The position numbers and the translations under genes are program-made. This document shows positions 32,441 to 44,886 of a DNA stretch of 64,000 nt, piece by piece. The stretch is from contig NC_077222.1 in assembly GCF_024763615.1 (NCBI RefSeq), forward strand, positions 62,000,001 through 62,064,000, read 5' to 3'. The stretch is from Phlebotomus papatasi (lineage: Eukaryota; Arthropoda; Insecta; Diptera; Psychodidae). Under the pieces are notes generated by a model. The model did not search any database. It was not told the origin of the DNA and saw only the letters and a list, made by a program, of their open reading frames with translations. How positions within the stretch are numbered: position 1 is the first letter of the stretch; the number at the start of each line of letters is the position of its first letter.

Positions 32441-32822
32441 CAAATTGATTGATCAAAATTTGAGATCCAGCAGAAACTCGTTATTAATCAGCCTCTTAAA
32501 AATCTCCGGCGCAGATCATGAGAAATACCCAAGTCATCCATCATGGGCTACACCTTGCAGCCAAAAGCAAGTGCAGAACTTTCGAAATGGTCAAGAGAGC
32601 ATTGAGTGTCGCCTGATGGGCTCACAGTGCTCAGACTCCCCATTTGGGATGGACCCGGTGGAGAGTCGCCAGATCAATTTGCCAATCGGCACAATTGCGG
32701 ACATCGCACCTCTGTGAGATGCTAATGCGATTGTACACAGTGGAAGCTCGGCGTGGCGCAAGAAGGAGGAGGAGATTAGAAAGCACTATACTCATTAGAA
32801 ATTTTCACATGCAAAAGCCACT
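32441..32822 (+). other. Candidate transcribed exon downstream of the TATA box
   Basis: This 380-bp block is distinctly richer in G+C than its flanks and ends at donor CT|GTGAGTAC (32823). The frame from ATG 32644 (MGWTRWRVARS, with an RRGARRRRR run) stays open to the donor. Another frame (32517-32717) has no ATG start and ends with a stop before it. I do not recognise either peptide. It could be a first coding exon, a UTR or a noncoding RNA. Confidence 0.35.
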
Positions 32823-34239
32823 GTGAGTACATTGTCCGGTCATTGCGATTGGCCAGGAGATTCACAAATATCTTTGAAATAGTGTGTGCGTTACATTGAG
32901 CTTTCTAACAGATTTTAAAAGATAATTTACTGAAAGAGGTTTAAGACTGTCCTTATTTGGGGAGCTATTTTCGGTTTAACTAATTAGACCTCTCACTCGT
33001 AGAAATTTGTTACTTAGCTATCAATAACTCCGTATGTGTTAAGTATTAAGTATATAGCCAAATGAAAGGATTTCGTATAGGAAATCTTTTAACGTGAATT
33101 CAATATAAAATAACAATCTCATTAAATATAGAAAATTAATAATTACCTTAAAAAATTTTTTTTGCGAATTTTTTATGTTTTTCATTTTATTATGTTAATT
33201 AAATCGTGGGCACTTTCAGAGATTTTTTAAAATTATTTTTCGATGTTTTTTTTTAATATTAAAATATCGAATTCAGACTTGAAATGCATGTGATTACAAG
33301 TAAGTTTTTTTTTAGCAATAGTTACACATATTATATTAATTTAGCAATTTTTATCTGAAAAGAAAACATCGAAAAATTAAATAAACTTGGAAATAATATT
33401 TCTAGTTCAAGTTGAGCAATTCGAATATCCAAAACATCGATTGAGGGAGTTTGAGAACAACATTATGTCTTTTGTAAAAAAAAGTTCAGTATTTGGTAAA
33501 TTGAAAAAATGCTGTAAAATTGTTTTGAGACTTCTTTAACAAACTAAGATTAGTTATATGATTGTCACGCCTAATACGGACTTAAGACTAGAGGTTCGGC
33601 TCAGTTTCCGAAAGTCACGAATTTCTAATTAACAAATAATTACACAAAGATTTTCAAGTTCTAGAAGATAAAGACATATAAAGGTTCCATTTGATAAAAT
33701 TCACTCAGAATGTAAAGACTTGTAAAGAAAACAACTGGATCTTGTACAAAATTTTGTCAAAAGGATTTTCTGATAAAAAAGAAATAATTTAGGGTAAAAC
33801 AGTCTCATTCAGAACCTGCTCCAAATGATAAATTTAAAAAACAGAATGTTTTCTTATTAAAAACAGTAATAAACTCTAATTTGGAATTTATTGGGTTAGG
33901 TTTTGGAATGTCCTCATTAAAACTGAATAGATCAAATGGATCAAAACAAATACCTTGATGCCAACAGTGGCAAAAAAGCGATTCACACACCCTACTGCTT
34001 AAAAAAAGGTTTCAAAAGTACGGAAATGCCAAGTTATGTTTGTGTAGCATATTTTGTATATTGCACAATTTCGCTATAGTGCCAGTTTTACTGCATATAA
34101 TAATAGTGTGGATCTTATCTGGCTTCTATTATTACAATTTTTGATTATTATTTATTTTTCTTTTTATTTAATCAGATGGTAAACATGTTTAATTTTATTT
34201 ATTTATTTTTGTTCATGTCTTTAATTTTGTATATAATGC
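32823..34239. other. AT-rich sequence, no gene
   Basis: Only a partial match to the GACTAGAG repeat family near 33585 (GGACTTAAGACTAGAGG). Confidence 0.35.
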
Positions 34240-34412
34240 ATGTTCCCTACTCGAGGTTTAACCTAGTTCCCAAAAGTTCTTAAAAAAATAATTTTAATGG
34301 TTTCTGAAAATCTGATGGGTATTTTTCTCTTAATATGCAATTCTGAGTCAAAATTATTCTAAAAAAATATTGTCTTATATGAAATTAGAGAACCTAAGAC
34401 ATATTGGTAAAC
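34240..34412. repeat. Degenerate relative of the GTCTTCAGACTAGAG repeat
   Basis: CGAGGTTTAACCTAGTTCCC and TTAGAGAACCTAAGACAT follow the same order as in the copy at 34893, with many changes. Confidence 0.4.
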
Positions 34413-34828
34413 CTTATGCCGAAAATACACACAAGGTAATCTTCGAGAATACTCAGCTTGAAAAATTTGGCGGTAAAAGATCAGCCCAAACAATCGTACA
34501 CTGGGGATTTATGATTATGGATTAAGATTTTTTACGTAAATTTATAATAAATCTAGTCTTATAGATTTAAAATTTTAAGACAATACGTATCATCCCTTTC
34601 TATGTTCTTTTTCAATTGACATGTACTCAAAAACACCCACAGTGACGTTTTATATTTTTACTAATGACGCTGATGTCGCTAGTCCTCGTAAATTTCACTA
34701 GACCTCGTGAATTTATAAGCTGAGCTTAATCCCCAAAATTTTGGGCTGATCTGAGTGGTTTGTCGATGTTAATCCTCATTCTTCGAGCTGATTCCTAAGC
34801 TGATGCCTATGTCTATTCTGTGCTTTAG
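34413..34828. mobile_element. CGAAAATAGACACAGG MITE, copy 2
   Basis: Collinear with 28594-29334 but without the nested foldback; contains GGCGGTAAAAGATCAGCCC and GACGCTGATGTCGC. Ends decayed (CGAAAATACACACAAGG). Confidence 0.8.
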
Positions 34829-34892
34829 ATCGGGAGTCTGTAAGTTTTTATAAAGATCCTGTCTTGGCCTGAATAGAATTCAACTCAAGGTT

Positions 34893-35130
34893 TAAGATCT
34901 CCGTAAGAGCGTCTTCAGACTAGAGGTTTATCCCAGTTCCCGAGGGTCTCAAAACCGTAAACAGGAACCGATTTTATTGATTTTTCAAAATGTAATAGGT
35001 CATTTGCCCTTAATAATCCAATCCTAAGTCAAAATTTTCCAAAAAATCTTCACTGATAAGATATTAGAGAAGTTAAGCCCTATGGCTAAGCCTTGGGTCT
35101 GAAGCCCGTATAAGAGAGGCTCCTTGTTAA
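34893..35130. mobile_element. GTCTTCAGACTAGAGG repeat, best copy
   Basis: GCGTCTTCAGACTAGAGGTTT at left and TAAGCCTTGGGTCTGAAGCC at right form weak inverted ends. The interior AATCTTCACTGATAAGA is shared with the copy at 49975-50135. Confidence 0.6.
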
Positions 35131-35187
35131 AGACACATTCCTTCTACTCTATGTAATTATCAATTACCGTAATATAGAACAAAAATG

Positions 35188-35418
35188 GGTCCCGGTCAAA
35201 ATCCCGAATTCTTAAAAGTGCTACTCCCACGATTGCACCCGCGCTTGATGGAGCAAAGGGAAATTTTCTAAGACTTGGAAAATTATTCTACACATTATCC
35301 TCCATATAATTTCATCCATTTCAGGATTTTGAACATTCCGGATTTTGGCTTTCGGGATTTTGGCTTTCGAGACTTTGGCCCTTTCTGGTTTTTGGCGTTT
35401 GGGATTTTGGCTGCCTCC
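35188..35418. mobile_element. Foldback element with 15-bp inverted arrays, copy 2
   Basis: One 15-bp unit at left (GGTCAAAATCCCGAA); about four at right (CGGGATTTTGGCTTT variants). Same core as copies 1 and 3. Array lengths at the two ends are the reverse of copy 1. Confidence 0.85.
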
Positions 35419-38164
35419 GAAGAAAAACACTAATTTATTTAAAGAAGATTTAAGTTGTACATAGCACTAATTAGTGCTACTACCCTATTGGTAAATGAAT
35501 AAAATTGTTTGAGCTGTTTTCCAAATTAAATAAGAGACACGGTTTTTAAGGGTTAGAAGGACGTTGGATAGATAAAGAAAACACATTTGTAACCTCTGTA
35601 GGCCTTGTAGGCCGTTTCAAGTAATGTTGGGGGCGGTCTTCGAAGTACAGAACTCAATATCCCTTTCTGTTTGGCTCTAGGCCGGCAGTTAGTGCACAGA
35701 AAAACAGACAAACACCACGTCATCGCGTCACTATACAATTCCAAGAACTAATAAAAATATTCCAATTAATGTTAAAATATATAATAACAAAGATTGATGA
35801 AATATTCTTCTGCCTTTGAAATCAATAAATAAAACTACAACATAATCTATATTTTAATATTTTTTAAAGGACCACTAAAGCAATTATAAAGATACTCAGA
35901 TACGCATAAAAGAGTTTCTTTTATTAATGTCTTTAAAAAAGTGTTTCTAAATGAATTATGAATATTCAGTAAATTCGATTTTATGAAAAAATAGTTCAAA
36001 AATTGAAAGCATTTTTGTGAATCTTAAAGTGTATTTTGTTTGATGCAATGTCGCCCAAATTTAGCACAGTCTTGCCAAAAAACACACCCATTATCTCTTT
36101 TAGATTAGAGCTAATCAAGCAAATAAGAAAATTCAGATATGACTTTCCTCGTTGATAACACGGTTTTATCTAAAAAAAAAAGCCAAAAATTGCAACAATC
36201 CGCCTTGACCAATTCGATAAAAAAAAATGTTATGCAAATGAGGAAATTGGACGAATGTTCGAAAAAAAAATTCAATGTCTTTCTAAGCAATGATAAGAGA
36301 TATTTGCCTCAGAATTGGGACTAAAAGTCATCCCAAGTCTGATGTCTTATCGTCAATGAGACCGAAATTGTTTGGGAAAAAAAGTGTAAACAACGTGTGA
36401 GTTTTGAACTCTTTTAATCGCGCATGAAGTATATTTTTGAAATAGTAGAGAGATGGTTGTTTCTCTTTTTTTTTATTTTATTTTGCTGGCAGAGATAGAG
36501 ATTAGAGGCATATTTTAAAAATTGTGTTGTTATCTGGGATTGTGTGTTTGTGTGACTCGGATTTTTTTTATTTAGCCAAAAGTGGCTGAATATTTTGGCA
36601 AAAGTTTCTTCGTGATTGCGTTCTCCTTCATCAAAAAATTGATGGTGCCGGATGGTTTGGAAATTTCAATACCAGTTTTCGGCATATTTTGCACACCAGC
36701 AAAAGAACGAAATGCAAATTTTTTTCAATGTGTAATTTCCCAAAAATAGCCGGAGGAATGAGTTGCTTGGCTAAAAATAGTTGTGCTTGTCTTAATCGTA
36801 TCACACTCTTTAAAATATTTTATTTTTTTCAAAAAGCGATACCTCTAATCGGTGCAATTGAAATTAATGCCAAATTGTCAGATTATTAATTTATGGGTTA
36901 GCATTTGAGAAATTGTCTTTCAAGGTTTCTCAAGCGAGTTTTTTTTCTGTTCCGTGGGTTCGCGTCGTTTTTCACATGACAATCTCGGTCTCATAATTGC
37001 TTCTCATTTTGGAAGCATAAGGAAGTCTCTCTCTCTTGCTAATCTGATCACTTCGAAGTTTGATTAATGGACAAACGAGGCACTTGAAAATCTATTTGAT
37101 AATTAGGGAGATTTTAAATGAAGAGAAAGACCAAGAGAATTTCGCCATATAACCAAAATATACAATTGTACCATTTATTCGGTAGGCGCAGAAATCAGTG
37201 AATTAAACTCTTTCATATATCTTTTGCCCATTTTGAAAATTTCTATATGATTGCCACTTAAGCCCCTTGATTTGTTCCCTCTTGCACAGCACTTTGGATG
37301 ACTTGGAGTCGCGCAAAGTGATTCGCTCTTCGACAATTTGGCAAATTGCTTAATTGGTGAATTGCGCTCTCAAAAGAATCCCACGCATCCGGTCAAAAAT
37401 TCACCCAACATTCATCCATCAATCGTTATGTTTTTTCCTAACTCTTCTATTTCGATGATCACTTGTGACTTCTTTCTTTCATTTTTTTTTTACTAGCCCA
37501 CGTCCCAAAGGTGGAGAAAGGATGACGCGAAGAACTTATCTATCCAATTGACATTTTACTCCTAAATATTCACTTGATTATTATTAATACCAGCAACTGA
37601 GACAGAGAGAGCCCCTCAATCCCCACAATGATGAAAAACGTATCCATTAAAATTAACGGCAACTCGTTAGTGTTGCGATTCGTCACTCAGAAATATCTCG
37701 ATGTGCCTCAAAAATGCCCATTGATTTGATTTTATGATGGCTTTTAATATCATTTTGCCGATGTGGAATCAATTGATGACAAATAATAATGATTTTAAGA
37801 AATTTATGCATGTCTCTGGTCTTTCTCGCCTTTTATATTTATAATGGGTGGCTGTCTCAGCGGGTTTTTTCCTCAGTCACTTTGGGAGATGATGAACCTG
37901 ACGCACAAGTCGATTGGAGGTATTAGTGACACCGTATCTTATTATCTACAAATTTTCAAATACTATACATTAAGCTTTCTTAAAATAATGTTATCATTCA
38001 AGTTTTTTTTTTGCCTTTCATTACGGTTAATCCCTTTATTAGCGATAAAAAGGAATTAAACCTTACATATAAGCACTAGGCACATTATGGAGGTATTTCG
38101 GAATTAACACAAAAAGCAAAATAGATATTTACACAATTTCGCCTTTTTCAGAAATTCAGTGCTT
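35419..38164. other. Unique region with GC-richer islands; possible regulatory DNA
   Basis: No coding exon recognised. A block at 35554-35744 (minus-strand frame with RRPPPTLLETAYKAYRGYK) may be the 3' end of an unknown retroelement. Islands near 36950 and 37270 carry TTCGCGTCG and GACTTGGAGTCGCGC. Confidence 0.3.
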
Positions 38165-38426
38165 ATGGTTCCGACACACCTTTTAGATCAGGAAAATTTC
38201 ATGAAGTCGAAATTCGAATCAATTTCTTTCTCATATACTTTGCATATGTCTATCTCATTCTCTCGTACTCTTCTTCTTTTTTAAACATCACTCCAAATTC
38301 AATTTAGCTCAATCGAATTTGGTATGCGAAAGAATGAGATAGTTATATACAAAACATGTGAGAAAGAAAGAGATCCCACTTTCCCCTTTATGAAATTTTC
38401 CTGATCTAAAAGGTGTGCCTGAACCA
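38165..38426. mobile_element. Near-palindromic MITE, ATGGTTCCGACACACC family, copy 1
   Basis: CACACCTTTTAGATCAGGAA at left is mirrored by CCTGATCTAAAAGGTGTGCC at right, and most of the interior also pairs. 262 bp, noncoding. Confidence 0.88.
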
Positions 38427-38907
38427 TTAAGATGCTATATTTAAAAAAAAATGGGTTGAAACATTTTGAGAAAAAAAATTATTAAAAAAAAAAAATAAAA
38501 ATAAAAAGTTCAATTGTCCAAAAGACTTCTTTTAATTAAGAGTTTAGCTAGATGGATTAATTTCAAAATTTTCGGAAAGGGATTCTTGGAGAAATTTTAA
38601 TTTAAGACAGTAGACAAACGGTTAGGTAAATACCCTTGAAACTCTTAAAATCTGTGATCTTGCTTAATTTTTGGAAATCAGAGACCTTCGAAAAGGGGGT
38701 TAAACCTTTAAGTAAAATCCATGTGGCTTTTAATAATTTTTTTTTCAAAGTTCGTTATAAGTTTTGAATGAAAAAACTAATTTAAACTTTAAAGAAGCTA
38801 CTTTAACGACAACTGGAACTTAATAGTTCAATTCCTTAAATTCAAAGTTCAATTTCTTTCTGCAACATTTAATAAGATTTTAATTAAGTACTGTGAATGT
38901 TGGTTAC

Positions 38908-39028
38908 TTTGCACCCCTGCCTTTTGTAAGTTTTTCTTTAATTCTAGAACTTAAGGATGATAGTTAATCCATCCTTAAGTGCTTGTGCTAGAATTTAAGA
39001 AAAGCTGATGAAAAGCAGGGGTGCAAAC
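38908..39028. mobile_element. Foldback, TTTGCACCCCTGC arms
   Basis: TTTGCACCCCTGC at left is mirrored by GCAGGGGTGCAAA at right, with further pairing (ACTTAAGGATG/CATCCTTAAGT). 121 bp. Confidence 0.75.
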
Positions 39029-39176
39029 TCAGCCGCAGCTACGGTACCAGTTTATTTAGGGATTTTTTAATAAAATTGAATAGGTTATGCAACTCTTGCT
39101 CTTTTTTAATTTTGAAGATTTTTTGCACATAATCCGTGAATGTTTTTAAGTGACATCCTAAATCTGGTTCAGACAT

Positions 39177-39340
39177 AGGCGAAGTGTTTCAAGTTTCGCA
39201 CAAATTCTGGCTTCGAACATTTCACACTTTTTCCATATTTCTTTAATGATTCTGACCTATTTATGGCTATATAATTTACTAGGTCAGATTAATTGAAGAA
39301 ATATGGAAAAGGTGTGAAATGTTCCAAAGCCTTCCTTACT
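39177..39340. mobile_element. Foldback MITE, CTTCGAACACTT family, copy 2
   Basis: TTTCACACTTTTTCCATATT at left mirrors AATATGGAAAAGGTGTGAAA at right. Same subterminal TTCGCACAAATTCTGGCTTCG as copy 1 at 9236. Confidence 0.8.
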
Positions 39341-40052
39341 ATCCTAAATTTGTCTGAGATTAACTCTTTCTATTTTAATTTGGAATACTTTTCTTTGCTT
39401 GGATTTAGCAATCTGTAACGAACAAAGTATATTTCTGTTGGGTTTCAGAACTGCTGTGTATTGAATCATATGCTGCCCAAGACTAAATTCCTAAGTCTAA
39501 AAGGAGTACTGAGAAACTTTCTGAAAGGGTCATAACCTAAAAGGCTCTATTTCATCAAAGCAAATGGGTCAAACTGATCCTTTTCTTTAAAAAAATCACT
39601 TCAGTGATCCAAGTAAAGGGTACCCTGCAGTGTCCCTTTGAAACGTTCTCCAACTTGAAATTTAAAAAAGAAAAACAAGATCAGATGTCAGTTATGCGGT
39701 TTTCTAGAGAAGTCTATTGAAAAGTTACTAATAAAAATCCCTGAAATTCCATGTAATTTAAAGGTTTTCAGCAGTGATACTATTGCATCGTACTTTACAG
39801 TATATGTATGAAAAAATGGGCCAGTTCAGATGACTAGAGGCTATATTAAAACTCATTTATGAAAAATTTATGAATTAAGTACAACCTTACTAAGCCTAGT
39901 TAGTTTCTCTTGGATTTGGCTATTTGAAAATACACAGCGCATTTCCCATATATTCATGTATTATCCTAAAATTGTGGAATGTTTTTGTGTAACTGAAACT
40001 ACCTAACCCTCTCTTATTTTATCTATTTAAAAAAGTTCTCGATAGAGCCTAG

Positions 40053-40516
40053 TAGGGTAGACTGAGGCAAAATTTGTCAAAACGAAAATTTATATATTCA
40101 CTATTTTCTAAAATAAAAGAGACTGAGGCTTGAAATTTTTATTATAGATAGCCTTCATGAACCTTCTTAAACTTACAAAGTCAAGGGATTCGAGGAAGGA
40201 TTATGTAAAATAAAAAATAATGAAATTTTGAGCCCTATTAGCCCTATAAGATAGAGAAACATTTGCGAGTTTGCGAGAGTAGAACGTCACAAATTATCTG
40301 AAGACTGACAAAATTTGCCCCAGCAATTTTGAGAATCTCCACAAAATCGACTTTTAGAAAATGATTCGAAAATCACATTTTCTTTCGAGATAGAGGAAAT
40401 GTTGTAAAATGCAATGTTGTAGAGCAGTAAATTTCCTATAAGAATATGCTCATTATAAAAAGTTTAAGTTAAGAATTAAATATGCGTTTTGACAAGTTTT
40501 TCCTCAGTCTCCCCTA
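40053..40516. mobile_element. TAGGGGAGACTGGGGC MITE, copy 2 (deleted)
   Basis: 464 bp, collinear with 25215-25815 but lacking two interior segments (around the lost first GATAGAG block and before the right end). Ends TAGGGTAGACTGAGGC and CCTCAGTCTCCCCTA. Confidence 0.92.
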
Positions 40517-40623
40517 TCTTTCTGTTAACAAGAAATACGCAGGAATAAGGCCAAATACCTATTCAACCATTGAAATATTTTTTCTTTTCAAAATAAAGGA
40601 TATTTAAAAATTATGGGGATAAG

Positions 40624-41121
40624 TAGGGGAAAGCGCGCTACATTCGGACGACTCAAGCTTCGGACAATTCAATTTTTTCTCTATGTTCCTTATTGATTTC
40701 ACCCATAGCTCTTTTCTGAAAATTTGAGGCATTGGACTAGCTATTAAAATATAATATTATAATGGGCCAAATTCATTTATAATAATAATAATGCTGGCGC
40801 AACATTCCATGAAGGAACCAGGCCTTCCCGCAAGGGGATTTCTAGACATGCATTATTATTTTTTCTTGTACGGGATGAGGTTGTCAGTCCCCCCATGCCC
40901 GTGGAATCAAGTGCAGTGAAGCTCACTGGATGCAATCCGATCACCTTTAACGCCAGAAAAATTCCTGGTGACCTAAAGGGGATTCGAACCCGAAACACTT
41001 ACATCATAGAGCGAGTGCTCTACCACTTGACCCTGAGTGCCTCTTTCATTCATTTATAACACATTGAAAAAAATAATTTGTGCGAAGTATAAATCGTACG
41101 AAGGTAGCACGCTTTTCCCTA
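40624..41121. mobile_element. TAGGGGAAAGCGCGCTAC MITE, copy 2, host of a SINE
   Basis: Ends TAGGGGAAAGCGCGCTACA and GGTAGCACGCTTTTCCCTA. Removing the SINE (266 bp) and one 11-bp duplication leaves 221 bp, against 211 bp in copy 1. Confidence 0.92.
40783..41048 (-). mobile_element. tRNA-derived SINE, copy 1
   Basis: On the minus strand the head carries AGTGGTAGAGCAC (A-box-like) and GGTTCGAATCC (B box, 40980-40990), the body ends near CTTCATGGAATGTTG, and the tail is (TTA)n. Exact 11-bp target duplications TTCATTTATAA lie at 40772-40782 and 41049-41059. SINEs are mobilised by LINE machinery and transcribed by Pol III. Confidence 0.92.
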
Positions 41122-43837
41122 CCTTCGATTACATAAGACTAAAAAAATCTATTAGATCCTTAGGAAAAGTGTTTTAATTCTTAGAAAGTATTTATTAAAG
41201 AAAATTGAAGTTATAACGAAACATTAGAAGAAGCTACAGTTATTAGGCATTTCTAATTACTTTGTCCCGAGGTCGAAGACCACCAAAGACTAAAAGCTCT
41301 GGAGACACAAGAATTATCATCGTCTGACGAAAACAACGGTATAATCCTTTCTTAATCTCAATGCAGGCTATATTGCTTGACTCAGCAGAGTCCTAACTCT
41401 ATGATTCAGAATCAGGAACAATCAAATTTATCTCGACTGAAGTATATAAAATAAGTAAAATTTTGCTTTCACAACAGCCTTGGGTGATTAATTTACTGTA
41501 ATCGTTATGGGTTGCATGTTCATTGGAAGAATTTGAGGAATTTCTATGTAACCAAAGTCCTTGGGGTAGTATACCTTTCGGTCAAACAAAAACTGTCATT
41601 CCTTGGCAAATCCTCACGCACAATTAAGTGTGTTCATTTCTCAAAAGTATTTTATAAAAAAAAAACTTTCTTTCCCTTGTTGCTGTGCTCGAGAAAATTG
41701 TTGGAACCCGACAAAGATTAAAACATTTAGTGCGGTCAGTTACATTTAGTATTGTATGACTGAGAGCGAGAGAAAAAAAAATAAAGGCTGTCTTGCGTAA
41801 GAGTGACGACTTTTCTGCGTGATCTTAGCACGTAGAAATTTGCAGTAATTTAATTTTCACCTGTGAATTCACCGCAAGATGATAAGTTTCTCATTATTAT
41901 TAATGAAGTTACACACTGTTGTGTTTTTTTCCTCTCATGTGCCTTTCGGCTGCAGTTTGAAATCATAATTTTGACGGGTTCATCGGGAGCGGAAAAAATA
42001 AGAATATCCAGTAGCTAATTTGTCTGGGTGATCTTCTCACATGGATGACTCGCCGGATCCGGATTTATTCGTGCTATATGTGTATATAATTATTGTTTGG
42101 GGCTAGTGGCCGGCCGGACGGATGGGGGGGAAGAAAGATATTGTCGTACGTCGTGAAAATATTTGCATAAATCAACAAAAATTGATTAACTAACAAATGT
42201 GTATGTAAATTTGTCTAGTTTTGTCCCTTGTGTTGTTGAAAGAAAAATGCAGTAGCTTCTTCACAAATTTGACAAAAGACAACATCAAACAGCCATTGGT
42301 GAACCCACAAGGAGGCCCCACTGGACACACTTCTCTGATTGTGACATGGGGAAGAGGGGCTCCTCTCCTGGCCCCGAAAAAACACCCAAGTTAGACCCAC
42401 ACAGGTGAAGAGCCAGAGAGTGAGGTGAAAGAGCAGAAAAAAATCAACACAGACGAGAGAGATCTATGGACAAAAACGACCGAGGAATAATGAACAAGTT
42501 GTGTGAAGAGAATATGAACAAAAAAAAAATTCTGTTAATAAATTGTTTGCTTTAGCATTTTTAAATTAAATATTAGACATTTACGTTCACCAAACAATCA
42601 GCAAATAGAAATCACATCATCGAATATAACTGATTTTTCTCGATCTTCTATCTTAACTACTCATTACCTTTTCCCCCAAATCTCAATATTATATACCTTT
42701 TCACTCTTTTGCCGATCGCATTGTCAGTTTATTTTCATAACACTGTACCAACAAGCACAATTGGACAAAAAAGACATTCACAATTGTATATGGGTACACA
42801 AAACATGGTATGGAGCAGGTGTACGAGATTTATCGATGAGATTGAGTGGTTTGCGTAGAAAGCCATCCTCAAACAAAAGTGGATCATTCGCCAAAGATCA
42901 AACCACCCCGAGGACAATGCAATTTATTCTGCCATGTCTCTCAGAATTGCCCAAAAATATTCTCAAGTCAAACAAGAAAAAAAAAACCCGCGCAATTCCC
43001 ATTTCACAATATAAACCAACGAACATCAGATCATTTTCACTCGCCACTTAATTATGCGTCTCACAAAAGTTTTCAATAGCAATTCAAATTAGGCGTATCG
43101 ATCTCCATGTACAAAATAAAAAAAATATTCGGGTGTATCGCACAATCCATCATGAAACGAATAAACTTGAATTAATTTTATATTATGCATAATTTATAAC
43201 GAAATTCAATGTTTCAATTTTTTTCCTGGGGTATTTGGCTGTGACAAGCAATAAGAGCAAAGAGATTTTCAATTGGAATTTTACTTTCTCAAATTGAGAA
43301 TGCCCATAGCTTCAATATGAATCCTGTATGATAAATTTAATTACTGAACATTTCGAGTGTAATACATCAGAAATTAGGAGGGAAGTGAGACTAATTAAAA
43401 GAATTCTTTTATGCAAAATTCTATAAATTCTCAGAGTTATTAATTATATAAGAAATTCCGGAAGAATTCTTTGAATAAACTTCGCCCTTTTCAGGCATTA
43501 TCTTCCTCTTCTATCTCTTACACAGTAAGAATGAAAAGTATCAGTACATCTTGAACTTTAATTTGATATCAAAATTTGATTTATTATAAATCAAAAATTT
43601 AAATTTGAAATAAATTAGGCGAGAGTATCATAATTGGGGTTAGAAAAAATCATATTTTTCTGATTATTTAGGGGAAAATATAACTCAAGATTAGATGGTC
43701 GTAAGAAAAAAATTTCGGGTCATTGCAAAGGGAGAAAAATATCTACCTTAATAGAAACGAAAGACTTTGACAAGTCTTTTAATGTAGCTTCAAAAGGCTT
43801 ATATGAAAAGTTTGTGTTTAAATTCTTGTAGAATCCC
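41122..43837. other. Unique region with GA repeats and a GC-rich block
   Basis: No coding exon recognised. GAGCGAGAGA (41764-41773) and GACGAGAGAGA (near 42450) resemble GAGA-factor sites; 42040-42130 contains GCCGGATCCGG and GGCCGGCCGGACGG. Fits regulatory DNA or an untranslated exon. Overlapping short frames near 42215-43079 lack recognisable domains. Confidence 0.3.
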
Positions 43838-43986
43838 TTAACCCTTTAAGGACGAATGGGACACCGGTGTCCCAAAAACAAAGACATTTTTTGACTATAG
43901 AAAGTTATTTTGTTCTCTTAATGGTCCGAAAAATTAGTTTTATTTTTGGAACACCGACCAGTGTCCCATTCGTCCTTAAAAGTTAA
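43838..43986. mobile_element. PiggyBac-like foldback MITE, copy 1
   Basis: TTAA at both ends (43838-43841, 43983-43986), followed inward by CCCTTTAAGGACGAATGGGA and its inverse. 149 bp, with CACCGGTGTCCC palindromic motifs. Confidence 0.85.
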
Positions 43987-44108
43987 GCCCTGGGTCCGCC
44001 ATTTCACTTTTAGTAATCACAGTGTCGAAAACAAGCTTATTGTAAGATATATAATAAAATAATAAGATATAAAATTGGTCAAATAATTCCACTAACAGAC
44101 TTGAAAAC

Positions 44109-44306
44109 CGATCGACTTGAGGGAAGGAGAAAATACTCTCCCTTCGATCGCTCATGCCTTCAAATAATGTGAATTTCTTTTCTTTTTACGAGTCTTACAC
44201 ATAATAAATTATCAATAATTGATAATAAAGCAATTGATATTTAAAACAAATGTATAAGTCTCTTAAGAAAAATAAAAGAAAATTCACATTATTAGACGGC
44301 ATGAAC
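44109..44306. repeat. Two adjacent inverted repeats
   Basis: CGATCGA...TTCGATCG hairpin at 44109-44151, then ATGCCTTCAAATAATGTGAA (44153) mirrored by TTCACATTATTAGACGGCAT (about 44283-44302). The second is probably another MITE. Confidence 0.65.
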
Positions 44307-44361
44307 GTTACAAGGAAGAGCTACAAAGCACTATAAACAGTGACTAAAAGTCACACATCTT

Positions 44362-44886
44362 TTAACCCTTTAAGGACAATTGGAACACCGGCGTCCCATA
44401 AAGAAAATAATTTTTCCTGACTACCTAAAGTTATTTTTTTCCTTATTTTTGTACGTAATTGCAAAGTAGAAGGTTGAAGGAATCTAGGATATTTCTTGGA
44501 AGTCTCCAGCTATTTGCTATATAGTAAATTTTTAAGCTCAAAAATGACGAATTTTTAAATTCTTATAATGAAAAATAATTTTAAATATTTTTTATACTTC
44601 CATTTTTTTTTAAGCAAAACCGTTTTGGGAAAAGAAACTATAATACTCAAACATATTATTTTTCGTTAGATTGAAAATTATCATTCATTAGTATTGTTAA
44701 AAAAAATTACTTAAATTTTTAGGCTATTTTTGTTCCTATCGGTCATAGAGACAAAAAATAGACCAAATCAGACTCTGTTGGCTTTTCGAAGGCCAAATAT
44801 AAGACCTTTTACTGATTTTGTTCATTGGTTTCATTTTTATTGCTGATTTTCGGTCCGCGAAAACTGTTTCGTCGTTAAAGGGTTAA
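44362..44886. mobile_element. PiggyBac-like MITE, copy 2 (longer)
   Basis: TTAA at 44362-44365 and 44883-44886, left CCCTTTAAGGACAATTGGAA and right CGTCGTTAAAGGG. 525 bp; the interior is unrelated to copy 1 beyond the ends. Confidence 0.75.

Noticed and set aside
32517..32717. Discoidin-like reading of the CSDSPFGMD segment
   Set aside because: Only a short C-x3-PFGM similarity; the expected following residues are absent and the frame stops soon after.
40970..41048. tRNA gene on the minus strand
   Set aside because: A and B boxes are present, but the region continues into a SINE body with (TTA)n tail and target duplications, and the cloverleaf is not maintained.
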